Shown piece by piece: positions 44,096 through 52,770 of a stretch of 64,000 bases of DNA. A program made the translations under genes and the position numbers. Where the stretch lies: positions 2,046,001-2,110,000 of the forward strand of contig NZ_FQZX01000001.1 in the NCBI RefSeq assembly GCF_900142175.1, written 5' to 3'. Numbering within the stretch: position 1 is the first letter of the stretch; each line of letters starts with the position of its first letter. The notes under the pieces are model-generated. The model did no database searches and had not been told where the DNA came from. It worked only from the letters and a program-made list of their open reading frames with translations. The DNA is from Maribacter aquivivus. GTDB taxonomy: Bacteria > Bacteroidota > Bacteroidia > Flavobacteriales > Flavobacteriaceae.

Positions 44096-44138
44096 CTAAA
44101 ATACAATGTTGTGTCGTTGTTTAAAATGACCTAGGTCA
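44096..44138 (-). promoter_or_regulatory. Box promoter facing the sRNA candidate
   Basis: The box TGACCTAGGTCA (44127-44138) is a perfect 12-bp palindrome. TATTTTAG (44096-44103) lies 23 nt away on the minus strand. In the other direction there is no -7 and the BON gene runs the wrong way. Confidence 0.65.
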
Positions 44139-44153
44139 GTTTCTCTATTTTTT

Positions 44154-44822
44154 TTAAACAAATTCAGGATATGATTGTACTACTATTTCATTTTGTACAT
44201 TTCTTACTCCGGCAGCTTTATATGCTGTTTTTTCAATTAATTCTCTTTCTTTTATAGAATGCACTCTTCCCTTTAATTGTACTGTGTCACCATCAACTTG
44301 AACTCGTATGCCTTTTGCCATTATACTGGTATAACGTTCTAAGGCTTTGGTAATTTGATCTTCAATATTATCAGCTTTTAATAAAGGTGTTATTTCTATG
44401 TTATTGACGACACCTTTTACACCCAAAAGATTTTGAAGTATATTTTTAGCAGCTTCACGTTGGTGAGACCAGGTTACTTCTCCTGATAAATAGATATATC
44501 CGTCTTCAACAAAAATTTTCACTTTTTCGCTAGGTATAGTAGCATTCCATTCAAGGGCATTAACTGCTGCTTTTGCAATTTCTTTATCTGTTTTAGCATA
44601 TTCGTCACCATATTTTACTTCAATATCTTCGGCAACAGCTTTTACACCTTTAACACGTTTAGCAACCTTATTGGCTAAAGCTTTTTTAAAATATTCGTTG
44701 ACTACACCACTTAATGTAACAATACCGTTTTCTACAGTAACTCCAATTTGAGTTTCATCAATATTAGGTTCAAAAACAAGTTCGTCTAAGATGTCTTGTT
44801 TTATTTGTGCATCTGTTTTCAT
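44154..44822 (-). CDS. Triple BON-domain protein
   Basis: 222 residues, no signal peptide. Three BON domains (about 5-70, 80-147, 150-217), each with 'G.V.LsGvV.....r..a...a..v.GVk.v.n.i'. BON domains in OsmY, Kbp and others bind phospholipid membranes or potassium. Without a signal peptide a cytoplasmic location is expected, closer to Kbp than to OsmY. It is a paralogue of 46201-46869, from which it is separated by two small genes. Confidence 0.88.
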   Translation of the reverse strand: MKTDAQIKQDILDELVFEPNIDETQIGVTVENGIVTLSGVVNEYFKKALANKVAKRVKGVKAVAEDIEVKYGDEYAKTDKEIAKAAVNALEWNATIPSEKVKIFVEDGYIYLSGEVTWSHQREAAKNILQNLLGVKGVVNNIEITPLLKADNIEDQITKALERYTSIMAKGIRVQVDGDTVQLKGRVHSIKERELIEKTAYKAAGVRNVQNEIVVQSYPEFV

Positions 44823-44838
44823 ATGGCTTTATTTTGAA

Positions 44839-44881
44839 TAAAAATACGTTGTACTATTCATTTGTAAAATGATGTGAATCA
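44839..44881 (-). promoter_or_regulatory. Box promoter for the first BON gene
   Basis: The box TGATGTGAATCA (44870-44881), 23 nt, then TATTTTTA (44839-44846) on the minus strand. Centre to start is 53.5 bp. Confidence 0.76.
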
Positions 44882-44927
44882 GTAATGCATATTGTTCTCT
44901 TTCAGTTTATAAGTCGATAATTGACAC

Positions 44928-44970
44928 TGATCTAAATCATTTGATAGTTTCAAGCAAATTTCAATTTTTG
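44928..44970 (+). promoter_or_regulatory. Box promoter for the 44993 gene
   Basis: The box TGATCTAAATCA (44928-44939), 23 nt, then AATTTTTG (44963-44970). Centre to start is 59.5 bp. The divergent BON promoter uses a separate box 58 bp to the left. Confidence 0.75.
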
Positions 44971-44992
44971 GGGGTATTAATATCTAAATTGA

Positions 44993-45400
44993 ATGAAAAT
45001 GACAACAACAAAAACAAATACAAAAGCTGCATTATTGTTACTAGGAGCAAGCCTAGAATTGCTGCATCAAGAGAGTATGGAATGGTTAGACATTGTTGCC
45101 TTTTGGAAAGATGAGACAAAATTCTTCGCCAATCTTTTAAAAAATAAAAAGACTACGGGTTCTGAGTATGCGAAAATGCTTGAAAATCTAGATAAAATTC
45201 ATGAAAACCTATTTGATTATTTAGAAGATGATATAATACTTCATGAAAAGTTATTATCTCGTTTACATAAAGGTGAAAAAGGGTTGTCTGATTGGGATTA
45301 TCGTGAAAAACATAGAAGTTTAGGGGAGCGAATGGATTTGTTTACCACCGACTTTAGGGAATTTAAAAAAATGGTTTTTGGCTATGTAAAGAAGCTTTGA
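44993..45400 (+). CDS. Small helical protein of the W-x8-D-[DE]-x2-F family (member C)
   Basis: 135 residues, helical, cytoplasmic. The family block reads W-LDIVAFWK-D-E-TK-F-F-AN-L-L near residues 31-49. The rest (KIHENLFDYLEDDIILHEKL, GLSDWDYREKHRSLGER) is rich in acidic and basic heptads consistent with an antiparallel helical bundle. Family function unknown. It forms an operon with the following 118-residue gene (18-bp gap). Confidence 0.75.
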   Translation: MKMTTTKTNTKAALLLLGASLELLHQESMEWLDIVAFWKDETKFFANLLKNKKTTGSEYAKMLENLDKIHENLFDYLEDDIILHEKLLSRLHKGEKGLSDWDYREKHRSLGERMDLFTTDFREFKKMVFGYVKKL

Positions 45401-45418
45401 TAATTAAAAACAAAAGCT

Positions 45419-45775
45419 ATGGAAATGACCATCTTTATTAAAGAATTTAGGCAGTTAGATAGTATTGCCCGATTCATGGATTTTTACCATAGCTTACAAA
45501 TGAACTATTTGGCAAGTGATTTGTTAGAACAAGGTTTATCACCACAACAGATTACAGATGCTGTAATCAAAGCAATTAACATTGGCAAGGTCTCAGGGTT
45601 GATGATGAAAGAGCATTTTAAACCTGTTTTTAGTGGTTTTAACAACGAAATAATTAACGATTGTAAACTATCTCACTTGGCATATGGTCTTGTATTGTTA
45701 AATGCCGATATAAAACTTACTGTTGTAGGCAATTTTCAGATAAGTGTTTTGAGGTCTCATATAAATAGATCTTAG
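45419..45775 (+). CDS. Unknown protein, 118 residues
   Basis: No signal peptide. It is predicted helical at the start (RQLDSIARFMDFYHSLQMNY, ASDLLEQGLSPQQITDAVIK). The end is mixed (CKLSHLAYGLVLLNADIKLT, VVGNFQISVLRSHI). I do not recognise a family. Co-transcribed with member C of the small-protein family, so the two may work together. Confidence 0.65.
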   Translation: MEMTIFIKEFRQLDSIARFMDFYHSLQMNYLASDLLEQGLSPQQITDAVIKAINIGKVSGLMMKEHFKPVFSGFNNEIINDCKLSHLAYGLVLLNADIKLTVVGNFQISVLRSHINRS

Positions 45776-46130
45776 TGCATATAAAATCTATAGGAGATTA
45801 CAATGGTGGTTAATTAGGCACTATATAAACTCTCTTTCTAACGACTAACTGCCCTATTTTTAGTTGAAAACAGCTACACACATTTATAGATTATAGGGTA
45901 ATATTTAAATACAGCACATTGTATTTTTCATTAAAGCTCACAATTCTTTTATTTGAATGGCAGCATTGATTATTTAAGGGGTGGTTATTCTATGGAACAC
46001 CATTTAAAAATCTATTTTTTAAATCTCATTTAGTTAAAACATTCTTACGGCTACAATGTCTTTAAGGTTTGACTTTTTTTTGCCCATGTTTTTCTGTGAT
46101 TTTTTATAATTTAATTCTTCTTATAAAATA
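45776..46130. other. Gene-free stretch
   Basis: No box, reading frame of note or stable hairpin was seen here. It separates the end of the 45775 gene from the terminator of the second BON gene. Confidence 0.6.
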
Positions 46131-46133
46131 TTA

Positions 46134-46168
46134 AAAAGCCTTCGTTTAACTAGTAAACGAAGGCTTTT
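46134..46168 (-). terminator. Strong intrinsic terminator of the second BON gene
   Basis: A perfect 15-bp stem (46134-46148 with 46154-46168; core AAGCCTTCGTTTA) closes a 5-nt loop ACTAG. It lies 33 bp after the stop of the leftward BON gene and is usable in both directions. Confidence 0.9.
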
Positions 46169-46200
46169 ATTGGTTGGAGTGTAGTAGGTTTTAATTATTA

Positions 46201-46869
46201 TTATACATATGAAGGGTAATATTGTATTTTAAGTTTATTAACAACATCTAAAACCCCTGGAGCTCTATAAGCAGCTTTTTCAGCTTCTTCTTTCTCTTTT
46301 ATAGAATGTACTTTTCCACTAAGGGTAACGGTGCTGCCATCTGCTGTTACCACAATGCTTTTGGCATCTATACGAGCAGACCTCTCAAAAGCTTCCTCAA
46401 TAGTATCTTTTACTAAAACTGGTTTAACTGTTTGTTTTAATTTTATATTATTGGAAACACCTTTTACACCTACTAAATTTTTAATCGCATTTGAAGCAGA
46501 ATATTTTTGGTAAGACCATTTTACTTCTCCCGTTAGGTATACCCAACCATTTTCAACTTTAACAATAACAGCATTGTCTGGTACTGATGAATGCCATTCT
46601 AAAGCTTCTACCGCTGCCTTAGCGATATCGGTATCTGATTTATCTATGCTTGATGGATATTTAACTATAATGTCTTCTGCTACCGCTTTTACGCCGCTAA
46701 CACGTTTGGCCGCTTTTTCTGCTGCGAGTTTTTTAGAGAAGCTATCCACCTCACCGCTTAAGGTAACAATACCTTCGTCTACTGCAACACCAATTTTTGT
46801 TTCATCTATACTAGGTTCCCAAGATAATTCGTCTTGTACATCTAGTTTAATTTTTGCGTCTGTTTTCAT
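46201..46869 (-). CDS. Triple BON-domain protein, paralogue of 44154-44822
   Basis: 222 residues, the same length and domain layout as its neighbour (BON at about 5-70, 80-147, 150-217). It is co-linear throughout (DVQDELSWEPSIDETKIGVA versus DILDELVFEPNIDETQIGVT). Differences cluster in the second half of domain 2 and the linker before domain 3. No signal peptide. Its leader is long and preceded by two boxes. Confidence 0.88.
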   Translation of the reverse strand: MKTDAKIKLDVQDELSWEPSIDETKIGVAVDEGIVTLSGEVDSFSKKLAAEKAAKRVSGVKAVAEDIIVKYPSSIDKSDTDIAKAAVEALEWHSSVPDNAVIVKVENGWVYLTGEVKWSYQKYSASNAIKNLVGVKGVSNNIKLKQTVKPVLVKDTIEEAFERSARIDAKSIVVTADGSTVTLSGKVHSIKEKEEAEKAAYRAPGVLDVVNKLKIQYYPSYV

Positions 46870-46980
46870 CTTTATATAATTTATAAGTTACTATTCTTTC
46901 TTACTATTTATAGTTTAGGCTAATTGAAAATTTACTTGTTTTTATTCATTTTTATTAGATTTAGGTTATACTTATACAAG

Positions 46981-47079
46981 TAAATGTATATTGATAATGA
47001 ACTGGTTAAAATGATGTTTATCAGTATCTTATATTTTAACAAATGGTTATGTTATCTTTAAGAAGAATGATTTAAATCA
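46981..47079 (-). promoter_or_regulatory. Promoter of the second BON gene with two boxes
   Basis: The proximal box TGATGTTTATCA (47012-47023), 23 nt, then TACATTTA (46981-46988), on the minus strand. Transcription should start near 46977, giving a leader of about 108 nt. A second perfect box, TGATTTAAATCA (47068-47079), lies 56 bp upstream with no -7 of its own. Confidence 0.68.
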
Positions 47080-47099
47080 TGTTCAAGATTATATTTTAT

Positions 47100-47167
47100 T
47101 GCCTTTTCAATTTTTCTTAAAAGGCATTGGTCTAACATCTATTTTAAACTGATGCCTATGTTTTTTT
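47100..47167 (+). repeat. Overlapping alternative hairpins followed by a T-run
   Basis: TGCCTTTT (47100-47107) can pair with AAAAGGCA (47119-47126). The same AGGCAT (47122-47127) can instead pair with ATGCCT (47152-47157), which is followed by seven T (47161-47167). The layout resembles an antiterminator/terminator switch read rightward, but no rightward gene follows. The stretch from 47168 to 47381 shows nothing else. Confidence 0.35.
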
Positions 47168-47381
47168 ATGGTCAATTTTGTGATTGTAGACGAGAATCAA
47201 TACAAACTACCTCTCAGTTTTTAGTTGTAGATCGTTGAATACAAATAAAAATGTATGAGTTACCATATCATTTTTATATCTAAATATGGTTTATTACCGT
47301 AGAATGATGGTCGAGCCTTTATGAACTATTTTAAAGATCGTTACTTTCTATTTTAAGTACATTAATTATAAAATTCAAATT

Positions 47382-48323
47382 CTAAATTTTTACATTTCGT
47401 CGTAGCCATTTAAAAATGAGTTCTACATCTTTAAGTTGACAAAGTTTAGTTCCTCTTTTGAGTGTGGCTGCTGCGCCACATGCAATACCATATTCGGTCA
47501 TAACTTTGGCATTTTTGCCTGCTTGTGCTTTTATGAGCATACCAGCTAACATGCTGTCGCCAGCACCGATAGTATTTTTTTCATCGACAATAGGTGCAGC
47601 TATGTATTGAAATAGATTTGATGTGACCAATAAGGCACCACGTTTTCCTAATGATATCACCATAATTTCGCAAGCATGAGTAGCCATAAATTTTTTTGTT
47701 GCTTCTTCTAAAGATTTTGTAGATAAAGTCTGTTCATTGTAGAGGCTCGCAAGTTCATTTAGGTTAGGTTTAAATAAATACATTTCAGATGTTATGGCAG
47801 GTGCTAAAGCTCTACCCTTTGTATCTACTACAAACTTTGCCTTTTTTCGCTTTACGATGTCACCAACTAGTTTATAATAATTATCGGGAATACCCGCTGT
47901 CAACTTTCCGCTAGCAACTAAAAAATCATTTTCATTTAATAAGCCTTGGATCTGTTCTAAACTATTTTGCCATTCATGTTTTTGTACAAAAGGACCAGGT
48001 AAGCCAAATCGATATTGTAAATCAGAATTTGTATCATATACAGAAAGATTTTCTCGGGTATTATCCTTCAAATTAATTATACATTGGTCAATAGAATCCT
48101 TTGATAATAATTCTTGAAGATGATTCCCCGTTCTACCTCCTGACAGGTATAGTGCAGTTGATTCGCCACCCAAATTTTTAATAGCACGAGAAACATTAAT
48201 ACCACCGCCTCCAGAATAAAATATAGGTTCGGTACAATTTAATTTTTGATTGGGAATTAAGCTAGGTATTGTGGTGCTTTTATCAACAACAGGGTTTACG
48301 GTAAGAGTTAGTATACGGCTCAA
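47382..48323 (-). CDS. pfkB: PfkB-family phosphofructokinase, second copy
   Basis: 313 residues, co-linear with 25769-26734. It has TVNPVVDKST, GGGGINVSRAIKNLGG and GAGDSMLAGMLIKA. It starts 22 bp after the PEP synthase stop, so glycolytic and gluconeogenic enzymes are encoded in one operon. Substrate could be fructose-6-P or fructose-1-P. Confidence 0.87.
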   Translation of the reverse strand: MSRILTLTVNPVVDKSTTIPSLIPNQKLNCTEPIFYSGGGGINVSRAIKNLGGESTALYLSGGRTGNHLQELLSKDSIDQCIINLKDNTRENLSVYDTNSDLQYRFGLPGPFVQKHEWQNSLEQIQGLLNENDFLVASGKLTAGIPDNYYKLVGDIVKRKKAKFVVDTKGRALAPAITSEMYLFKPNLNELASLYNEQTLSTKSLEEATKKFMATHACEIMVISLGKRGALLVTSNLFQYIAAPIVDEKNTIGAGDSMLAGMLIKAQAGKNAKVMTEYGIACGAAATLKRGTKLCQLKDVELIFKWLRRNVKI

Positions 48324-48345
48324 AAGAGTGATTTTAAATGAATAT

Positions 48346-50742
48346 TTAGTCGCTAATCTCGGTTACCTTCTTAGTAGTATGTTTTTGTTCTGCCTTGTTA
48401 ATGTTTTCAATACCTTGAAGTAAAGCATCTGGATTAAAGGAAATACTATCTATGCCTTCATCGACCAAGAATTGTGCAAATTCAGGAAAATCACTTGGCG
48501 CCTGTCCGCATAACCCAATTTTTGTATGGGTTGATTTTGCGCTTTGTATCGCCATTGAAATCATTTTTTTGGTAGCTACATCATTTTCATCAAATAGCTT
48601 TCCCATTATTTCAGAGTCTCTATCTATACCTAAGGTTAGTTGGGTAAGGTCATTAGAACCAATTGAAAATCCATCGAATATTTCAGCAAATTCTTTTGCG
48701 AGAATAACATTGCTCGGTATTTCTATCATGGTATAGATTTTTAAATTATTATCCTTTCTTTTCAGTCCATTTTCAGCCATTACAGTAACCACTTTTTTTC
48801 CTTCTTCTATAGTTCTGCAAAATGGTATCATAACCTTTAAATTGGTTAAGCCTATGTCTTCACGTACTTTTTTAATTGAGGCACATTCTAGTGCAAATCC
48901 TTCTTTATATAGCTCATTATAATATCTGGATGCCCCTCTAAAACCTAACATCGGATTTTCTTCGTGGGGTTCAAAATCGGCACCCCCTATTAGGTTTGCA
49001 TATTCATTGGTCTTAAAATCGCTTAAACGTACAATGACCTCTTTTGGGTAAAAAGCTGCAGCAATGGTAGCAATACCTTGAGAGAGCTGGTCAATGAAAT
49101 ATGCAGGTTTGTCTGCATAGTTTTTAGTCAATTTTTCAATTTCTTTTCGAGTGCCCGCATTTTTGATCTGGTTGAATTTCACCAATGCCATTGGGTGTAC
49201 TTTGACTTTATGAGTAATTATGAACTCCATTCTAAGTAGCCCCACACCGTCATTTGGATAGCGAGAAAGGTTGAAGGCATTTTCTGGGTCTGCAAGAATT
49301 AATTTAGCCTCGGTAAGTGGCATCTGTATTCCAGAAAAATCTATTTCTCTCTCTTTAAAAGATAAGTTTCCTTTATAAACATATCCTGTTCTTCCTTGTG
49401 CACAAGACAACGTTATTGTTTCGTTATTTTGAATTTGTTCTGTTGCATTGCCACACCCTACTATTGCCGGTACGCCCAATTCACGAGCTACTATGGCCGC
49501 ATGGCTTGTTCTACCACCTTTATTGGTGATAATTCCGCCTACTTTTTTAAGCAATGGATCCCAATCTGGAGTAATAGTGTCGGTTATTATAATCGTATCC
49601 TTAGTTAAACTTGGCGCTTCGTTCGGGGATTTTAAAATAATAGCTTTGCCCACTTTAATTTTTGACCCAATAGCATTACCCTGGGTATAAATTTTGCCTT
49701 TTTCCAATAATTTATATTCAACATGAATTTGTTTGTCTTTGTTTTGATGAACGGTTTCTGGTCTTGCTTGGGTAATAAAAAGTTTATTTGAAATTCCGTC
49801 TTTTGCCCATTCAATGTCCATAGGTTTTTTGTAATGCTGTTCAATCAACAACGCCCAATTGCCCAAGGTGATAATCTCATCATCTGATAATACATAGGTT
49901 TCCTGTTTTTCTTTTTGTGTAGGTACATTTAGGGTGGTCGCCTTTTTGGCCTCGTCGGCATAAACCATGGTTAGTTTTTTATCCCCTAATTTTTTTTGTA
50001 CGATCGGATACTTTTTTTTCGATAAACTTGGCTTGAATACATAAAACTCATCTGGGTTTATTGTTCCTTGAACAATGTTCTCGCCTAAGCCCCATACTCC
50101 AGAAAGTAATATAACATTCTCGAAACCAGATTCTGGCTCAATAGTGAACCCCACCCCAGAACAACCTTTATCTGAACGGACCATTAACTGTACCCCAACA
50201 GAAAGGGCTATGTCTTTGTGCAGAAAGCCTTTGTCTTCACGATATTTAATAGCTCTATCTGTATACAAAGAAGCAAAGCATTTTTTTACGGCTTGCAATA
50301 ATGAGTCTCTCCCTTTTATATTCAAAAAAGTATCATGTTGGCCTGCAAAACTGGCATCTGGCAAGTCTTCTGCGGTAGCGCTACTTCTAACGGCTACGGG
50401 CATGTCAGTATCACCACATAAATCATTGTAGGCATTTATGATAGATTCTGTTAATGCTTTTGATAATTCACTTTTAAGAATTAGATTTCTTGCTCGGTCC
50501 CCTATCAGTGCTAAATTGGAATATTCTAATCGATCTAAACCGGATATGACATTTTCTAAAGCCTCTTGAATATTATTTTCTTTTAAAAATTTCCAATAAG
50601 CATAAGATGTGGTTGCAAAACCATTGGGTATACCAACACCTTTAGAAGTTAATTGATTGTACATCTCTCCAAGCGAAGCATTTTTTCCCCCTACTAAAGA
50701 AATATCGGTGATACCAATATGTGAAAATTTTTTAATAAGCAT
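48346..50742 (-). CDS. ppsA: Phosphoenolpyruvate synthase
   Basis: 798 residues, the normal length. The ATP-grasp nucleotide domain lies at the start (LVGGKNASLGEM, AVRSSATAEDLPDASFAGQH). The phosphohistidine swivel domain has TNKGGRTSHAAIVARELGVP with the catalytic His. The PEP-binding TIM barrel has the signature IGSNDLTQLTLGIDRD and GLCGQAPS. It makes PEP, AMP and phosphate from pyruvate, ATP and water; in the pyruvate-forming direction it can run glycolysis with ATP gain from AMP. First gene of the ppsA-pfkB operon. Confidence 0.93.
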   Translation of the reverse strand: MLIKKFSHIGITDISLVGGKNASLGEMYNQLTSKGVGIPNGFATTSYAYWKFLKENNIQEALENVISGLDRLEYSNLALIGDRARNLILKSELSKALTESIINAYNDLCGDTDMPVAVRSSATAEDLPDASFAGQHDTFLNIKGRDSLLQAVKKCFASLYTDRAIKYREDKGFLHKDIALSVGVQLMVRSDKGCSGVGFTIEPESGFENVILLSGVWGLGENIVQGTINPDEFYVFKPSLSKKKYPIVQKKLGDKKLTMVYADEAKKATTLNVPTQKEKQETYVLSDDEIITLGNWALLIEQHYKKPMDIEWAKDGISNKLFITQARPETVHQNKDKQIHVEYKLLEKGKIYTQGNAIGSKIKVGKAIILKSPNEAPSLTKDTIIITDTITPDWDPLLKKVGGIITNKGGRTSHAAIVARELGVPAIVGCGNATEQIQNNETITLSCAQGRTGYVYKGNLSFKEREIDFSGIQMPLTEAKLILADPENAFNLSRYPNDGVGLLRMEFIITHKVKVHPMALVKFNQIKNAGTRKEIEKLTKNYADKPAYFIDQLSQGIATIAAAFYPKEVIVRLSDFKTNEYANLIGGADFEPHEENPMLGFRGASRYYNELYKEGFALECASIKKVREDIGLTNLKVMIPFCRTIEEGKKVVTVMAENGLKRKDNNLKIYTMIEIPSNVILAKEFAEIFDGFSIGSNDLTQLTLGIDRDSEIMGKLFDENDVATKKMISMAIQSAKSTHTKIGLCGQAPSDFPEFAQFLVDEGIDSISFNPDALLQGIENINKAEQKHTTKKVTEISD

Positions 50743-50766
50743 ATGGCAATGGTTTTAATGTGAAAC

Positions 50767-50809
50767 CAAAATTATCTTAAGGAGGTTTAATTTGGTATGA
50801 TGTAGGTCA
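50767..50809 (-). promoter_or_regulatory. Box promoter for ppsA-pfkB
   Basis: The box TGATGTAGGTCA (50798-50809), 23 nt, then TAATTTTG (50767-50774), a perfect -7. Centre to start is 61.5 bp. Between here and 51053 no feature is visible. Confidence 0.84.
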
Positions 50810-51053
50810 TTACCATATGTTTGATTTACTTTTTTCAGAAAATTGTATTGAGAAATTTCAGTAATGATACAGTTATACTCTACATGTATAATGTACTTGA
50901 GAATAAGTAGGTAGATTATCTTTTATTTAACTTTCTTTCAAAGCCAAAATTCAATTGCTAGTCTTAAATCTATTTTTTGTGTGGCTTTCATTTCATGGTT
51001 TTCATGATAGCTCTACCATTGTCTGCAAGTTTGTTTATTTCAATATTCTTAAC

Positions 51054-51096
51054 TGACCCACGTCATTGTAATCATTGGCATACCTAAATAAATTAG
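51054..51096 (+). promoter_or_regulatory. Box promoter for the 51163 operon
   Basis: The box TGACCCACGTCA (51054-51065), 23 nt, then TAAATTAG (51089-51096). Centre to start is 103.5 bp, leaving a leader of about 60 nt. Confidence 0.65.
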
Positions 51097-51162
51097 CCAA
51101 TAATACCAAGAGAAATATTAAGTAAACACAAACTTTTAAGTATTAACTAAAAATTAAAAATC

Positions 51163-51672
51163 ATGAAAAAAGTATTATTAGGATTATTAGCAATTGGGTT
51201 CACCGGTCAGGTTTTTTCCCAAATTATTAAAACAGAACAGCTTTCTGAAGTTACTGTTTTTGCCACAAATTATAAGTATTTAAGCGATATGAATACCAAA
51301 GAAGAGGTATCTATACCTGTTGAGTTATTACAACGTAAGGTAGCGGCATTCGATGTAAAAGAGTCAGAGTTTTACCAAGATGATTATGATACATACCAAA
51401 TCAATTTTTTTATACCCGAAGGAACTATTTTGGCTGCATATGACGCGGATGGAAAACTAGTACGAACTGCAGAAAGATTTAAAAATGTCAATTTGCCAAA
51501 AGCGGTAAGAGAATCTGTATATAAGCGTTTTCCGGGGTGGACAATTACAAAAGATATTTATTTGGTTAATTATCAAGAAGCCAAAGGAGCAAATAAGAAG
51601 TATAAATTAAAATTAGAAAACGGTGAAAAAGTTGTAAGGGTAAAGGTAGACGAAATGGGAAATTTCCTTTAA
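51163..51672 (+). CDS. Secreted PepSY-like protein
   Basis: 169 residues, signal peptide ending GQVFSQ. The second half (GTILAAYDADGKLVRTAERF, then LPKAVRESVYKRFPGWTITK, and YKLKLENGEKVVRVKVDEMG) follows the beta-alpha-beta pattern of PepSY-like/BLIP-like domains in Bacteroidota periplasmic proteins. Function unknown; protease inhibition is known for some relatives only. First gene of an operon with dodecin and the archease-like gene. Confidence 0.72.
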   Translation: MKKVLLGLLAIGFTGQVFSQIIKTEQLSEVTVFATNYKYLSDMNTKEEVSIPVELLQRKVAAFDVKESEFYQDDYDTYQINFFIPEGTILAAYDADGKLVRTAERFKNVNLPKAVRESVYKRFPGWTITKDIYLVNYQEAKGANKKYKLKLENGEKVVRVKVDEMGNFL

Positions 51673-51706
51673 AAGATATAGAGTATTAATTTAAAAAATA
51701 GAAATT

Positions 51707-51922
51707 ATGTCAGTATTAAAGGTCATTGAACTTATGGGAAACTCTACCGAAAGCTTTGAGAAAGCAGTTGAAAATGTTATCTCGCAAGCGTCAAAAACGG
51801 TTAATAATATTAAATCTGTCTACATTCAAGATATGCAGGTAACGGTAGAAGACAATCTAATTGTTCAATATAGAGTAACTACAAAAGTTACCTTCGAAAT
51901 TTCAATGCAAGAAGCATTTTAA
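51707..51922 (+). CDS. Dodecin, flavin-storage protein
   Basis: 71 residues. MSVLKVIELMGNSTESFEKA and a 'V..A...a..TV.ni.sv.v.d....v.....YRV..kvtFe' pattern is the dodecin fold, which assembles as a hollow dodecamer binding FMN or riboflavin pairs. It buffers flavins and protects cells from their photochemistry, which may be relevant to the LOV kinase in this island. Gaps to both neighbours are short (34 and 21 bp). Confidence 0.9.
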   Translation: MSVLKVIELMGNSTESFEKAVENVISQASKTVNNIKSVYIQDMQVTVEDNLIVQYRVTTKVTFEISMQEAF

Positions 51923-51943
51923 TTATTAATTGAGAGCGTTGTT

Positions 51944-52483
51944 ATGAACTATAGGTTTATATCAACCTCTCATTTATTTATCAATAAGAAAAATAGAGCA
52001 CAAAAAAAATATGTTATGGAACCTCAAGTTGTATCAAAGACGCCCCGTCGTCATTTTAGAAAGAATATGAGTAGTTTGGAACTCGTGAAACCCAAAATAG
52101 GGATTACGGTAGAAGCTAGTAGTTTACAGGAACTATTTAAAAAAAGTTTAAAAAATATGGCAAACACCTTAAAAAGCAAAATTTACGATCCTACCAGACA
52201 TACAGATTGTATAATGAAAATTGAGGTTGAAGCATTAAACAGTAAAAACTTACTTAAGAAATTTTTAAATCAAGTTTTAGAATTGACCCATGAGCATCAT
52301 ACTATTTTTTGTACAATGTATATAGAAGAGCTTACAGAGAATAAAATCAATGCACAATTGTTTGGTAATTGGTTTGATGTATTTGATAATAAATTAAAAT
52401 CTATTCCAGAAAATGGCATTATTTTGATAATTGATAAAGAATCATTACGCCCTTTTAATAGCTCAATCATTTTTAACTATTAG
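51944..52483 (+). CDS. Archease-like protein
   Basis: Up to 179 residues. ATG codons at 51944 and 52016 are both possible, and the archease homology only begins near residue 50. The body reads GITVEASSLQELFKKSLKNM, then CIMKIEVEALNSKNLLKKFL, NQVLELTHEHHT and NAQLFGNWFD. This matches the archease pattern (early acidic 'A.sleelf..a', D..LL..wLnelL, 'a...Ge'). Archease is the cofactor that activates the RNA ligase RtcB. No rtcB is in the window. The first acidic metal-binding residues are altered, so activity is uncertain. Confidence 0.65.
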   Translation: MNYRFISTSHLFINKKNRAQKKYVMEPQVVSKTPRRHFRKNMSSLELVKPKIGITVEASSLQELFKKSLKNMANTLKSKIYDPTRHTDCIMKIEVEALNSKNLLKKFLNQVLELTHEHHTIFCTMYIEELTENKINAQLFGNWFDVFDNKLKSIPENGIILIIDKESLRPFNSSIIFNY

Positions 52484-52770
52484 AATGAACTATAGCCTTT
52501 TTAATAAGTGAGTTCGTGGTAGGTTTATTGTTACAATAATTAAACCAATGTAATGTCATTATTTGTTGCAATACAAATTGATCACCATATTATTGCAGCC
52601 TTATAATTTTCTCAATTTTTTTCTTACCTAAAATACATGTATAAGTTAGTTGCTTTTTTTATATATAGTTAATGTAGCTTGACTTTCAATAATTATTATA
52701 TTTAGTATTATAAATTAATGCTACTTAGCACAAATATTATTGAAACAAAAAAATGGAATTAGTTCAATTT

